Shown: positions 1-8,422 of the stretch, one piece after another
Layout of the letters: each line of letters opens with the position of its first letter
Position numbering within the stretch: position 1 is the stretch's first letter
Assembly: GCA_963801985.1 (NCBI GenBank)
Contig: CAWDGV010000002.1
Location: forward strand, 186,001-250,000
From: JABDQZ01 sp963801985
Lineage (GTDB): Bacteria; Pseudomonadota; Gammaproteobacteria; Chromatiales; Chromatiaceae
Direction: 5' to 3'
DNA: 64,000 nt
The notes under the pieces: generated by a model
Seen by the model: the letters and a program-made list of their open reading frames with translations, nothing else
The model's database searches: none
Told to the model about the DNA's origin: nothing
Program-made: the position numbers and the translations under genes

Positions 1-1
1 G

Positions 2-391
2 GTTTTTTTACATGCGGATGATGCGCTAGGCATGATAGGCAGCGAAGCTGAATTGTTGAGTGCTTTTGGTAACCTGCTCTTCAATGCTGTTTTTCATACA
101 CCGGCAGCAACAGAGATAAATATTTACTGGTTAAAAAATGGGGATAAGCTGGAGTTTCGTGTAGAAGATAATGGCCCAGGAATTGAACGGCATCACCTTG
201 CCCGGTTGACTGAGCGATTTTACCGGGTGGATAAGGCGCGCTCGCGTGAACGTGGTGGTACCGGGCTTGGCTTATCAATAACCCGGCATATCGTGCAGCG
301 TCATGACGGTGAAATTAAAGTAGACAGTACCGTTGGCAAGGGTACAACTTTCACTTGCGTGTTTCCGTCAGAACGGGCGATCGCGTTGTAA
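2..391 (+). CDS. phoR: PhoR-like sensor histidine kinase, C-terminal part (5' end outside window)
   Basis: The reading frame is open from base 2, so the gene starts before the window and only the last 129 or so codons are present. They form the ATP-binding (HATPase_c) half of a histidine kinase: an N-box (GNLLFNAVFHTP), a G1 box (DNGPGI), an F-box with ERFYRVDKARSRERGG, and a G2 box (GTGLGLSI). The F-box wording is typical of PhoR, the kinase that senses phosphate through the Pst system and phosphorylates PhoB. Assignment to PhoR rather than another kinase of the same class is inference from this short piece; the PAS and dimerisation domains are not visible. The ATG at 32 is internal and not a start. 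Confidence 0.75.
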   Translation, partial: VFLHADDALGMIGSEAELLSAFGNLLFNAVFHTPAATEINIYWLKNGDKLEFRVEDNGPGIERHHLARLTERFYRVDKARSRERGGTGLGLSITRHIVQRHDGEIKVDSTVGKGTTFTCVFPSERAIAL

Positions 392-567
392 ACGTTCTAT
401 TGATGAGATGTTTTAATTTGTATATCCATTTTCTCAATAGCAATACTTTCGCAGGTCGGCTCAAGTGGCGTGGAGCCGACATAGTATAATGTTGAATCCA
501 GCTTGTTTGAGCCAGGCTACTGCTTCCTGTTAAAGTTCCAGTCGAGTAATAAATCAAGGAAACAAAA

Positions 568-1581
568 ATGAGCATCGACAGCCAGGCCTTTGGTGGTTAT
601 CCCTATACAAGAATGCGCCGCATGCGCCGTGATGATTTTTCCCGCCGCCTGATGCGTGAAACCATCGTGACACCCGATGACTTTATTTATCCTGTGTTTG
701 TCCTTGAAGGTGAAAACAATAAAGAGCCGGTCGTATCCATGCCGGGTGTTGAGCGTATGAGCATTGACCTGCTGGTAAAGGAAGCAAAGGAAATTGCGGC
801 ACTGGGAATTCCGGCTATGGCTTTATTCCCGGTTACACCCCTGGAGGCAAAGAGCCTGGATGCCAGGGAAGCGTACAATCCCGATGGCCTGGCTCAGCGA
901 GCAGTCAGGGCGCTTAAAGATGCCGTGCCGGAGCTCGGCATTATGACCGATGTTGCGCTGGATCCATTTACTACCCATGGGCAGGATGGCCTGATCGATG
1001 ATGAAGGCTACGTTTTGAATGACGAAACTGTCGAGGTACTGGTCAAGCAGGCAGTGTCGCATGCAGCGGCAGGTGCCGATATTGTTGGTCCCTCAGACAT
1101 GATGGATGGGCGTGTTGGTGATATTCGTGATGCTTTGGAACATGAAGGCCATATCCATACCCGGATTCTTTCCTATTCAGCCAAGTATGCTTCCAGTTAT
1201 TACGGGCCGTTCAGGGATGCCGTTGGCTCTGCCGCCAACCTGGGCAAGGGTAACAAGTTCACTTACCAGCAGGACCCGGCCAATAGTGATGAAGCGTTAC
1301 GTGAAGTTGCCATGGACCTGGCTGAAGGTGCCGACATGGTGATGGTCAAACCGGGTATGCCTTACCTGGATATTGTCAGAAGGGTAAAAGACCAGTTCGG
1401 TGTGCCTACCTATGTTTACCAGGTCAGCGGTGAGTACGCGATGCACATGGCTGCAGTACAAAATGGCTGGCTGGATGAAAGAGCGGTTGTGATGGAGTCA
1501 CTCACCTGTATCAAGCGTGCCGGTGCTGATGGAGTGCTTACTTACTTCGCCAAGAAAGCTGCGCAGTGGCTGAACGAATAA
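568..1581 (+). CDS. hemB: Delta-aminolevulinic acid dehydratase (porphobilinogen synthase)
   Basis: Joins two 5-aminolevulinate molecules into porphobilinogen, the second step of haem synthesis, in the cytoplasm. Full length at 337 residues. The two active-site lysines are visible: K206 in SYSAKYASSYYGPF and K261 in MVKPGMPYLD, the Schiff-base lysine. The metal loop reads DVALDPFTTHGQDG, with aspartates where zinc enzymes carry cysteines, so this is the zinc-independent, magnesium-responsive type known from Pseudomonas. An AAGGAA ribosome site lies about 7 bases before the ATG. It stands alone between the phoR end and a repeat element, while hemCDXY and hemF lie elsewhere in this window. Confidence 0.97.
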   Translation: MSIDSQAFGGYPYTRMRRMRRDDFSRRLMRETIVTPDDFIYPVFVLEGENNKEPVVSMPGVERMSIDLLVKEAKEIAALGIPAMALFPVTPLEAKSLDAREAYNPDGLAQRAVRALKDAVPELGIMTDVALDPFTTHGQDGLIDDEGYVLNDETVEVLVKQAVSHAAAGADIVGPSDMMDGRVGDIRDALEHEGHIHTRILSYSAKYASSYYGPFRDAVGSAANLGKGNKFTYQQDPANSDEALREVAMDLAEGADMVMVKPGMPYLDIVRRVKDQFGVPTYVYQVSGEYAMHMAAVQNGWLDERAVVMESLTCIKRAGADGVLTYFAKKAAQWLNE

Positions 1582-1589
1582 ATTTTTTT

Positions 1590-1716
1590 CACCACGAAGG
1601 GCTCAAAGTACACAAAGAGCATTAATTGGCAGCCTATATAAAAATAGGGTTTCATTTATGCGCCAGACATAAAGTCAACCTTTTAAAGCTTCGTGTCCTT
1701 CGTGATCTTTGTGGTG
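1590..1716. repeat. Intergenic inverted-end element, copy 1
   Basis: The left end (1590-1620) begins CACCACGAAGG and the right end (1689-1716) is its imperfect reverse complement, ending CTTTGTGGTG. It fills the space between the convergent hemB and terB-like genes. Related ends occur at 2187-2310, 4898-5064 and 51815-51979. The central sequences are not alike by eye, and no coding sequence is visible inside. Confidence 0.7.
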
Positions 1717-1724
1717 AAAAAATA

Positions 1725-2180
1725 TTACTTATCCAGAACCCGGTGCTTGGCAGCGATAAAGTCACGATGGGAAACATATAAAAGGTCAGCAATCTTTCTG
1801 ACCAGGTAGTCTTCGTATTTCTCGATATGACCATCGGCATTGGCTACTTCCCAGAGTAATTCGATCACCTTAATTTTTTGTTGTGCCGAATACTGGCTGT
1901 TAATCAGCGAGGTAAATTCATGGTAAGTCGTAGAGAGGTCTGCTTCTTGCTCGGCAAGCTCAAGCAATTCATTGGTTTCATCCACAGAAATGTCAAAATG
2001 GTTCTGCAGGATCGAGAGGATGGCTTCCAGCTCAATCTCCTTGACTTGATAGTCGGCACGCGTCATTTCTATCAGCAGGGCGGCCGTTGCCAGGCGCAGG
2101 GCATGTTCCTGCGTTTGTCCGCCTTCATTCTCAGGCAGTAGAAGGTGTTTTTCAAAAAAATCTGAAATTGCTTTAAACAT
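1725..2180 (-). CDS. TerB-family (tellurite resistance TerB-like) protein
   Basis: A 151-residue, all-helical acidic protein. It carries the TerB-type pattern of two metal-binding-like helical repeats: an N-terminal part with LATAALLIEMTRADYQVKE, and a C-terminal part with ELLWEVANADGHIEKYEDYL followed by VRKIADLLYVSHRDF. Family members are common in proteobacteria as single genes, and their biochemical role is unclear; the link to tellurite is by name only. It is flanked on both sides by inverted-end repeat elements, is convergent with hemB and divergent from aroE. It has no predicted signal peptide or membrane segment. Confidence 0.8.
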   Translation of the reverse strand: MFKAISDFFEKHLLLPENEGGQTQEHALRLATAALLIEMTRADYQVKEIELEAILSILQNHFDISVDETNELLELAEQEADLSTTYHEFTSLINSQYSAQQKIKVIELLWEVANADGHIEKYEDYLVRKIADLLYVSHRDFIAAKHRVLDK

Positions 2181-2186
2181 AATGCG

Positions 2187-2310
2187 CCACAGAGAATTTC
2201 ATAAACTTGGTGTAGGATATCGGCATGTTAACAAGAGATTAAACGTTAGAGAAAACAGGTTTTTATACAGGCTGATTTTTAAGTCTCTGTGTGCTCTGTG
2301 ATCTCTGTGG
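2187..2310. repeat. Intergenic inverted-end element, copy 2
   Basis: CCACAGAGA at 2187-2195 is matched exactly by TCTCTGTGG at 2302-2310. The right end continues inward as a CTCTGTGTGCTCTGTGATC-like repeat of short CTGTG units. The element occupies the divergent spacer between the terB-like gene and aroE, so any promoter for either gene must lie in or beside it. Confidence 0.65.
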
Positions 2311-2320
2311 TAGAAATATT

Positions 2321-3127
2321 ATGACCGACCAATACGCCGTTATCGGTAATCCGATTGAACATTCCAAATCTCCCCAGATCCATGCCCGGTTTGCCGCGCA
2401 GACCGGACAGGACATGCATTATGACAAAATCCTGGGAGAAATGTTCGAAGACGATGTGCGGGCTTTTTTTGCAGCAGGCGGCAAAGGCCTGAATGTGACC
2501 GTGCCTTTCAAGGAACAGGCATTTGCTTATGCTGATGAACTGACCGGGCGTGCCAATACAGCAGGCGCAGTAAATACGCTAATTTTGCTCGAAGATGGCA
2601 GGGTGCGGGGTGACAATACCGATGGCGTTGGCCTGGTCACTGATCTTGGCTGTAATCATTTGTTTAATTTTGCCGGGGCACAGATCCTGTTACTCGGTGC
2701 CGGAGGGGCTTCCAAAGGGGTTATTCGCCCGTTACTGGAACAGGCTCCAGCGCAGGTGGTGATTGCCAATCGTACTGCTTCAAAAGCAATTGAGCTGGCC
2801 AGTCAGGTCGCTGAACTGGGGCCGGTGACGGGTATGGGACTGGATGAACTTAAAGGGCGTCAGTTCGATCTTATTATCAATGGCACAGCAGCTGGCCTGT
2901 CTGGCAAGCTGCCATCAATTCCTGACGACTGCCTGTCAGACGGTGGCTGGACCTATGACATGATGTACAGCACAGAGCCAACAGCTTTTGTAAAGTGGGG
3001 GCAGCAGCATGGAGCGGGCAAGGCGCTTGATGGTCTGGGCATGCTGGTCGAACAGGCGGCTGAAGCTTTTTACCAGTGGCGGGGTATCAGGCCGGAAACA
3101 TCGCAGGTGATCGCGTCGCTAAGGTGA
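2321..3127 (+). CDS. aroE: Shikimate 5-dehydrogenase
   Basis: Reduces 3-dehydroshikimate to shikimate with NADPH in aromatic amino-acid synthesis. The 268-residue product starts MTDQYAVIGNPIEHSKSP, the usual AroE opening. An upstream in-frame ATG at 2291 would add codons lying inside the repeat element, so it is rejected. Other motifs are NVTVPFK with the catalytic lysine, DNTDGVGLV, the Rossmann loop LLGAGGASKGV, NRTASKA for NADP selection, and a C-terminal GLGMLVEQAAEAF. No clear ribosome site is seen. It lies near yrdA, a pairing common in gammaproteobacteria. Confidence 0.96.
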   Translation: MTDQYAVIGNPIEHSKSPQIHARFAAQTGQDMHYDKILGEMFEDDVRAFFAAGGKGLNVTVPFKEQAFAYADELTGRANTAGAVNTLILLEDGRVRGDNTDGVGLVTDLGCNHLFNFAGAQILLLGAGGASKGVIRPLLEQAPAQVVIANRTASKAIELASQVAELGPVTGMGLDELKGRQFDLIINGTAAGLSGKLPSIPDDCLSDGGWTYDMMYSTEPTAFVKWGQQHGAGKALDGLGMLVEQAAEAFYQWRGIRPETSQVIASLR

Positions 3128-3136
3128 TAGATACCT

Positions 3137-3250
3137 ATGAATACGACCATGAAACAACACCGCAAACAGCTGGTATGCAAGGAGCTGACCCTGCTGCTGG
3201 CCGCGGTATTGGGCCTGGCGGTTCCCCTGAAGCTGGTATTACTTAATTAA
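3137..3250 (+). CDS. Possible 37-residue hydrophobic peptide downstream of aroE
   Basis: A short open frame begins 9 bases after the aroE stop: MNTTMKQHRKQLVCKELTLL, then a leucine/alanine/valine-rich stretch of about 20 residues, ending at TAA 3248-3250. The layout (basic N-terminus, one hydrophobic helix) suits a single-pass membrane peptide. Its end overlaps the 3' end of the opposite-strand Nudix gene by 12 bases. I do not recognise the family, there is no strong ribosome site, and it could be chance. Confidence 0.3.
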   Translation: MNTTMKQHRKQLVCKELTLLLAAVLGLAVPLKLVLLN

Positions 3251-3706
3251 TCCCAGGTAGGTGGCATCGATATTTTTCTGCTGGAACAGGACCTGGGCCA
3301 GGCCGGCTGGCCAGAAGTTTTGATGAATCCGGGTGTTATCGAGCCAGATGACGTCGACCTGATGTTTATCCGGATGAGAGCCATTGCGTGGCTCATAGGT
3401 TTCAGGGACTTCACAGTGAAAAACCATTTCCAGTTGATGACGGGTGACTGATGGCTCATTTGACCTGGGTCGGAACAGGTCGGCTACGTGTAACAGCTCG
3501 ACAACCTGCACTGATGTGCCAATCTCTTCAAGGCATTCACGCTGCAGCCCCTGTTCCAGGGTTTCATTAACTTCAGGTGCTCCACCGGGCAGGACAAAGC
3601 GCTCGGATCCATCCTCATAAACCTTGTGCTGTACCAATACGGACTGGCCGCGGGTGATGCAGGCGCGAACAGCAATGCGGATATTCGGATCAAGATTCTG
3701 GTACAC
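3239..3706 (-). CDS. Nudix hydrolase
   Basis: A 155-residue protein with a complete Nudix box: GAPEVNETLEQGLQRECLEE followed by IG. This fits GX5EX7REUXEEXGU, including both metal-binding glutamates, so the enzyme should be an active Mg-dependent hydrolase of a nucleoside diphosphate linked to another group. The substrate cannot be told from sequence. It is transcribed after yrdA with a 17-base gap and probably shares its transcript. It is a different type from the two DIPP-like Nudix domains at 15.5-16.5 and 21.4 kb. Confidence 0.88.
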   Translation of the reverse strand: MYQNLDPNIRIAVRACITRGQSVLVQHKVYEDGSERFVLPGGAPEVNETLEQGLQRECLEEIGTSVQVVELLHVADLFRPRSNEPSVTRHQLEMVFHCEVPETYEPRNGSHPDKHQVDVIWLDNTRIHQNFWPAGLAQVLFQQKNIDATYLGLIK

Positions 3707-3723
3707 AGTACAGCTTGCCCGGG

Positions 3724-4272
3724 TTATTTTTTGGGAAACGAGGTTTCTTTATGCCTGATAGCCAGCTGCCGGTAATTCTCGGCAGAGTACTCGAGAAATT
3801 CCAGTTCGGTGTCCTTGAGAGGGCGTGCCTGTTTGACGGGACTCCCCAGGTAGAGATAGCCGGATTCGAGCTTTTTACCCGGAGGCACCAGGCTGCCGGC
3901 GCCAATCATGACACGGTCCTCGAGTATGGCGTTATCCAGCACAATACTGCCCATGCCGACCAGGCAATAATCACCAATCTGGCAACCATGTAAGGTGACC
4001 ATGTGACCGACAGTCACATGGCTGCCTATAATCAGGGGCGCACCTCCAGGCATGTACTGGCTGTCGTGACTGTTGTGTAACAGGCTGTTGTCCTGGATGT
4101 TGGTATTTTCGCCGATGCGGATTTTATTGATATCGCCACGTATCGTGACATTTGGCCAGATCGTACTGCCAGCACCAATGTGGGTGTCACCGATGACTAC
4201 TGCCGACGGGTCAATCCAGGCGGAGTCGTCAATTTCAGGATAAAAATCCTCAAAGGGTCTAATGTTTTTCAT
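3724..4272 (-). CDS. yrdA: Gamma-carbonic-anhydrase family hexapeptide-repeat protein
   Basis: A left-handed beta-helix protein of 182 residues built from hexapeptide repeats such as IGAGSTIWPNVTIRGD and IGENTNIQDNSLLHN. The histidines expected to bind metal between subunits are present in NSLLHNSHDS and VGHMVTLHGC. YrdA and relatives form trimers resembling gamma-carbonic anhydrase; carbonic anhydrase activity is not established for most members. It is first in a two-gene unit with the downstream Nudix gene and divergent from the LemA gene. Confidence 0.92.
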   Translation of the reverse strand: MKNIRPFEDFYPEIDDSAWIDPSAVVIGDTHIGAGSTIWPNVTIRGDINKIRIGENTNIQDNSLLHNSHDSQYMPGGAPLIIGSHVTVGHMVTLHGCQIGDYCLVGMGSIVLDNAILEDRVMIGAGSLVPPGKKLESGYLYLGSPVKQARPLKDTELEFLEYSAENYRQLAIRHKETSFPKK

Positions 4273-4318
4273 ATCAGCGCCGTTATTCTGGATAGTTCAA
4301 TTTAAACGGAGAAAAGCC

Positions 4319-4891
4319 ATGGATGTCGGGACATTCATTTTCTGGGGCGTTATTGCCGTCATCGTTGTTTATACCATAACCATTTATAACAACCTTGTCT
4401 CGCTGAAACATGCGGTCAGCAAGGCCTGGTCAAATATCGATGTATTACTCAAGCAGCGGCATGACGAATTACCCAAGCTGGTTGAAACCTGTAAACAGTA
4501 CATGAAGTACGAGCAGGAAACTTTAGACCTGGTGATGCAGGCCAGAAATGCGGTTTATGCGGCAGATCAGAAGCATGACCTGGCGGCGCTGGGCATTGCC
4601 GAGTCGCAGCTGCGAATGGGTATGGGCCAGTTATTTGCAGTTGCGGAAAATTACCCCGACCTCAAGGCCAATGAAAGTTTTCAGCACCTGCAAAGCCGGG
4701 TGTCTGAACTGGCCAACTCGATTTCAGACCGGCGCGAGTTCTACAACGAGGCCGTCAATAATAACAACGTGCGTATTGAGCAGTTTCCGGATGTCATTAT
4801 TGCACGCCTTTTCCGGTTCGTTTCCGCCGAGCTGCTGGAGTTTTCTGAAGCAGAAACGGCTGATGTGAATATGAAAGAATTGTTTTCATAA
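4319..4891 (+). CDS. LemA family protein
   Basis: A 190-residue LemA protein with one N-terminal membrane helix (roughly residues 5-22, FIFWGVIAVIVVYTITIY) and a long helical domain containing YNNLVSLKHAVSKAWSNIDV and LLKQRHDELPKLVETCKQYM, the most conserved LemA stretches. The start at 4319 is chosen because GGAG at 4308-4311 is well placed and the membrane helix then begins normally; a longer frame from 4262 lacks this. It is followed, across a repeat element, by a GIDE-like membrane protein, the usual partner of LemA. Function is unknown. Confidence 0.92.
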   Translation: MDVGTFIFWGVIAVIVVYTITIYNNLVSLKHAVSKAWSNIDVLLKQRHDELPKLVETCKQYMKYEQETLDLVMQARNAVYAADQKHDLAALGIAESQLRMGMGQLFAVAENYPDLKANESFQHLQSRVSELANSISDRREFYNEAVNNNNVRIEQFPDVIIARLFRFVSAELLEFSEAETADVNMKELFS

Positions 4892-4897
4892 ATTTGA

Positions 4898-5064
4898 CCA
4901 CAGAAGCCCAGAGATCACAGAGGCATTTAATTGTGTTGAAGAATTTTGTTATCGTCATTCCGGCATGCTTCTAGCCGGAATCTTATAATTAGATTCTGGC
5001 TAGAAGCATGCCGGAATGACGGATTCTATATTGTTTAACTCTGTGTCCTCTGTGCCTCTGTAGT
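4898..5064. repeat. Intergenic inverted-end element, copy 3
   Basis: The left end CCACAGAAGCCCAGAGATC (4898-4916) is matched imperfectly by the right end CTCTGTGCCTCTGTAGT (5048-5064). It separates the LemA and GIDE-like genes and carries a second, unrelated inverted repeat in its centre (4953-5021). Confidence 0.7.
4953..5021. repeat. 31-bp near-perfect inverted repeat nested in element copy 3
   Basis: Left arm 4953-4983 (starts CGTCATTCCGGCATGCTTCT) and right arm 4991-5021 are reverse complements with one mismatch, around a 7-base TATAATT loop. The CGTCATTCCGG ends resemble the widely dispersed 'GTCATTCCCGC' hairpin repeats of proteobacteria. In RNA it would fold into one long hairpin within the transcript joining the two flanking genes. 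Confidence 0.85.
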
Positions 5065-5073
5065 AAATAATCA

Positions 5074-6045
5074 ATGACTATCACTGAACAAATCATGCAC
5101 ATGGGATCAGTCCAGTTCTGGATAGGCCTGGTTGTGCTGGCGGGGATCGCCATTGCCTGTTTTATCGGTGCATTCAGCCTGCTCAGACGTGCCCGGTTGA
5201 TTGAGGATACGCCGACAGCCCGGATTCGCTCGGCGGCACAGGGTTACGTAGAACTCAGCGGAATTGCTCATCCAGACAAGGATAACAGGGTCGTGTCGCC
5301 GTTGACCGACTCGGACTGCTGCTGGTATCGCTATGAGATAGAGAAAAAATCTGATAAGAACTGGCGTACCGTAGAAAAAGGCAGCAGCGAATATCCTTTT
5401 ATTATTGAGGATGAAACCGGGCGCTGCATTATTTTGCCCAAGGGTGCGGAAGTCACACCGACTGACCAGAGCACCTGGTATGGGTCAAGCCGCCAGCCTG
5501 AAGATCGCAACCCGGCCAGGCAGCGTATCAAGGCATCGGTAGGCAGCATACGTGTCAAGGTGGATTCAGGCTTTAGCGGTGAATTCAAGCTGGGTTCACT
5601 GTTTACCCAGTACCGTTATACCGAGGAGCGTATTTATCCGGGTGACGTTGTTTATGCTCTCGGGCATTTTCGTTCCCTGGATGAGCTCGATCATCATCAG
5701 AGCCGTTCAAAAATCACGACAGAGATTCTGCGTTTCTGGAAAAAAGACCAGAAACGCATGCTGGAACGTTTTGATCAGGATGGTGATGGCCGTATCGATG
5801 CGCAAGAATGGGATGCAGCACGCCAGTCAGCCAGTCGCATTGCACAGGAAAAACAGGAAGCACTGCAAAAAGAACAGATCGTGCATACCCTGTCGAAATC
5901 ACCTCACAAGGGCTTTCCCTACCTGATTTCATCTTTACCGGAATTTAACCTGGTGAAGCGTTACCGGGTCTGGTCTGCAGTCATACTGGTGGTGTTTTTT
6001 CTCAGTGGCAGTGGCGCGGTCTTCCTGTTGTCTTCACGCCTTTGA
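5074..6045 (+). CDS. GIDE-like membrane protein with an EF-hand loop
   Basis: 323 residues with a membrane helix near the N-terminus (about residues 14-36) and another at the C-terminus (about 300-320). The central part resembles the GIDE domain of bacterial Mulan-like proteins, which often sit beside LemA: CCWYRYEIEKK, a glycine-rich strand region, and TEERIYPGDVVYALGHF. Around residue 230 there is a full EF-hand calcium loop, DQDGDGRIDAQEW, with aspartates at positions 1, 3 and 5 and glutamate at 12. No ribosome site is evident. The family lacks the eukaryotic RING domain, and its function is unknown. Confidence 0.75.
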   Translation: MTITEQIMHMGSVQFWIGLVVLAGIAIACFIGAFSLLRRARLIEDTPTARIRSAAQGYVELSGIAHPDKDNRVVSPLTDSDCCWYRYEIEKKSDKNWRTVEKGSSEYPFIIEDETGRCIILPKGAEVTPTDQSTWYGSSRQPEDRNPARQRIKASVGSIRVKVDSGFSGEFKLGSLFTQYRYTEERIYPGDVVYALGHFRSLDELDHHQSRSKITTEILRFWKKDQKRMLERFDQDGDGRIDAQEWDAARQSASRIAQEKQEALQKEQIVHTLSKSPHKGFPYLISSLPEFNLVKRYRVWSAVILVVFFLSGSGAVFLLSSRL

Positions 6046-6062
6046 GTTGCTGCAATTTGGAC

Positions 6063-6233
6063 TTATTTCTTTGAATTATTATCCAGGAAGTCGCGAATAA
6101 AACGACGGATTTCCCGGGCTGCGCTGGTGTCCATATCATCACAGAGTGACACAAAGTCATCACGGTCAGTCTTGGCGATTCGAATAATCAGCTGACTGTC
6201 TTTCTTGGATTTTTTTTTCTGTTTATCAGGCAT
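6063..6233 (-). CDS. Small ribbon-helix-helix-like protein (56 residues)
   Basis: An open frame runs from ATG at 6233 to TAA at 6063. The lysine-rich N-terminus (MPDKQKKKSKKDSQ) is followed by a strand-helix-helix pattern: LIIRIAKTDRDDFVSLCDDM, then a helix with SAAREIRRFIRDFLDN. This is the size and layout of Arc/MetJ/CopG-type DNA-binding proteins. No partner toxin gene is adjacent. There is no strong ribosome site. The rest of the 6046-6393 gap (6234-6393) holds only AT-rich sequence before prlC. Confidence 0.55.
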   Translation of the reverse strand: MPDKQKKKSKKDSQLIIRIAKTDRDDFVSLCDDMDTSAAREIRRFIRDFLDNNSKK

Positions 6234-6393
6234 CAGGCAGAGTTGGTGATTTTTAAGTCATTGTATATACATAAAATATACGTGGTTGAACCGGGGCCGT
6301 CAATCAAGTCAAGCAGATGGTTACAAGCGTTTAATGCTCCGGTATTCTTAATCTATTGATTAACCTGGTTCAATTTCTGAAAAACATCAATCT

Positions 6394-8422
6394 ATGACTA
6401 ACCCGCTACTGGATATGCAGGAACTGCCTGCATTCTCAAAAATCAAACCTGAGCATGTCGAACCTGCCATTGACGAGCTGCTGGCATTTAACCGAAAAAA
6501 ATTTAATGAGTTACTGGAGCAGCATCCTGCACCCACCTGGCAGAGTGTGATCGAACCGATAGAAGAACTGGATGATCGGTTGTCCCGGGCCTGGTCTCCG
6601 GTTTCGCATATGAATTCCGTGGTGAATTCGGACGAGTTGCGCGAGGCTTACAATGCCTGCCTGCCCAAGCTGTCAGAATATTCGACGGAAATGGGACAGA
6701 ACGAAAAGCTTTACCAGGCTTATAAATATGTTGCAGAAAATGATAGCCAGCTGAATGCAGTGCAGAAAAAAGTGCTGGAAAATGCGTTAAGAGACTTTCA
6801 TCTATCCGGTGTTGATTTGCCGGAAGAGAAAAAACAGCGTTATATGGAGATCAGCCAGGCTTTGTCAAAACTTTCCAGCCAGTATGAAGAGAACCTGCTG
6901 GATGCTACCAACGACTGGTGCAGGCAGGTCACTGATGAGCAGGAACTGGCGGGTCTGCCGGAATCAGCCATGGCATTGGCAAAGCAGAATGCTGAACAGC
7001 GCGATCTTGACGGCTGGGCGATCACGCTGGATTTTCCGTCTTTTTACCCGGTAATGACCTATGCCGATAACCAGGCATTACGCCAGGAAGTTTACCGGGC
7101 CTACAATACGCGTGCCTCAGACCAGGCGGCCAAACCGGACTGGGATAACAGCGACAACATGGAACAAATCCTGGCATTGCGGCATGAGCAGTCCCAATTG
7201 CTGGGGTTTAACAATTACGCGGAACGCTCCCTGGCTAAAAAGATGGCACGCAAGCCGGATGAGGTTTTTGCCTTTTTGCATGATCTGGCAAAACGCTCCA
7301 AGCCCCAGGCACAGAAAGAACTGGACGAACTCACTGACTTCGCCAGGCAAAAGTTTAATGTCGATCAGCTGCAACCCTGGGACATTGCCTATTACAGTGA
7401 AAAACTCCGGCAGAGCAAATACAACATTACCCAGGAAGAGCTGAAGCCATATTTTCCGGCCGAGCGGGTTATCCAGGGCATGTTCGAGGTGGTGCAAAAA
7501 CTCTATGGCGTGAATTTCCACGAAGTGGAAGAGAGTCGATAGCTGGCATCCGGACGTCAAGTTTTTTGAAATAAGGGACGAACAGGGCGTGCGCGCCAAG
7601 TTTTATTTTGACCTTTATGCGCGTCCGAAAAAACGTGGTGGTGCCTGGATGGATGACTGCGCTTCACGCTTGAAAACCAGCCAGCGGGAACAGTTACCGG
7701 TGGCCTACATGACCTGTAACTTCACGCCACCGGTGGGCGACAAGCCCGCCTTACTGACACATGACGAAGTAGAAACCCTGTTTCATGAATTTGGTCATGG
7801 TCTGCATCATATGCTGACACGTATCGACTATTCAGCAGTATCAGGAATTAATGGTGTCGCCTGGGATGCGGTGGAGTTACCTTCCCAGTTCATGGAGAAC
7901 TGGTGCTGGGAAAAAGAAGCGCTGGCCTTGATTTCCGGACATTATGAAACTGGCGAGGCCATACCCGATGAACTTTATGAACGCATGATTGCGGCCAAAA
8001 ACTTCCAGTCAGCCATGATGATGGTGCGTCAGCTGGAATTTTCCCTGTTTGATTTTCGTATTCATGCTGAATATGCCCCGTCTGCCGGCGGCCGCATTTA
8101 TCCGATACTTAACGAAGTAAGGGATGAGGTTGCCGTGATCCAGCCGCCTGCATGGAGTCGCTTTGCGCATGGCTTTACGCATGTTTTTTCAGGCGGTTAT
8201 GCAGCTGGCTACTACAGTTACAAGTGGGCGGAAGTTTTGTCAGCGGACGCATTTTCGCTGTTTGAAGAAAAGGGTATTTTTGACCAGCAGACGGGCAAGC
8301 AGTTTCTGCAAAACATTCTTGAAAAAGGCGGTTCTCAGGATGCCATGGATTTGTTTGTTGCTTTCCGCGGGCGGGAGCCACAGATTGATGCCTTGCTAAG
8401 ACATACAGGAATTGCTGCATGA
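6394..8422 (+). pseudogene. prlC: Oligopeptidase A, interrupted by one frameshift
   Basis: An M3-family zinc metallopeptidase that degrades short peptides, including cleaved signal peptides, in the cytoplasm. Two frames (6394-7542 and from about 7535 to 8422) together give a full-length product of about 676 residues. The first frame ends ...NFHEVEESR then TAG at 7540. One frame over, the sequence continues DSWHPDVKFFEIRDEQG and FYFDLYARPKKRGGAWMDD, so one extra base near 7531-7536 (GAGAGTCGAT) explains the break. The catalytic HEFGHGLHH (7784 onward) lies in the second part. Both halves are otherwise well conserved, so a sequencing error is at least as likely as inactivation. The stop overlaps the next gene as ATGA. 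Confidence 0.9.

Noticed and set aside
2291..2320. Extended AroE N-terminus starting at 2291
   Set aside because: These codons fall in the right end of repeat element copy 2, and AroE proteins normally begin at MTDQYAVIGNP or equivalent.
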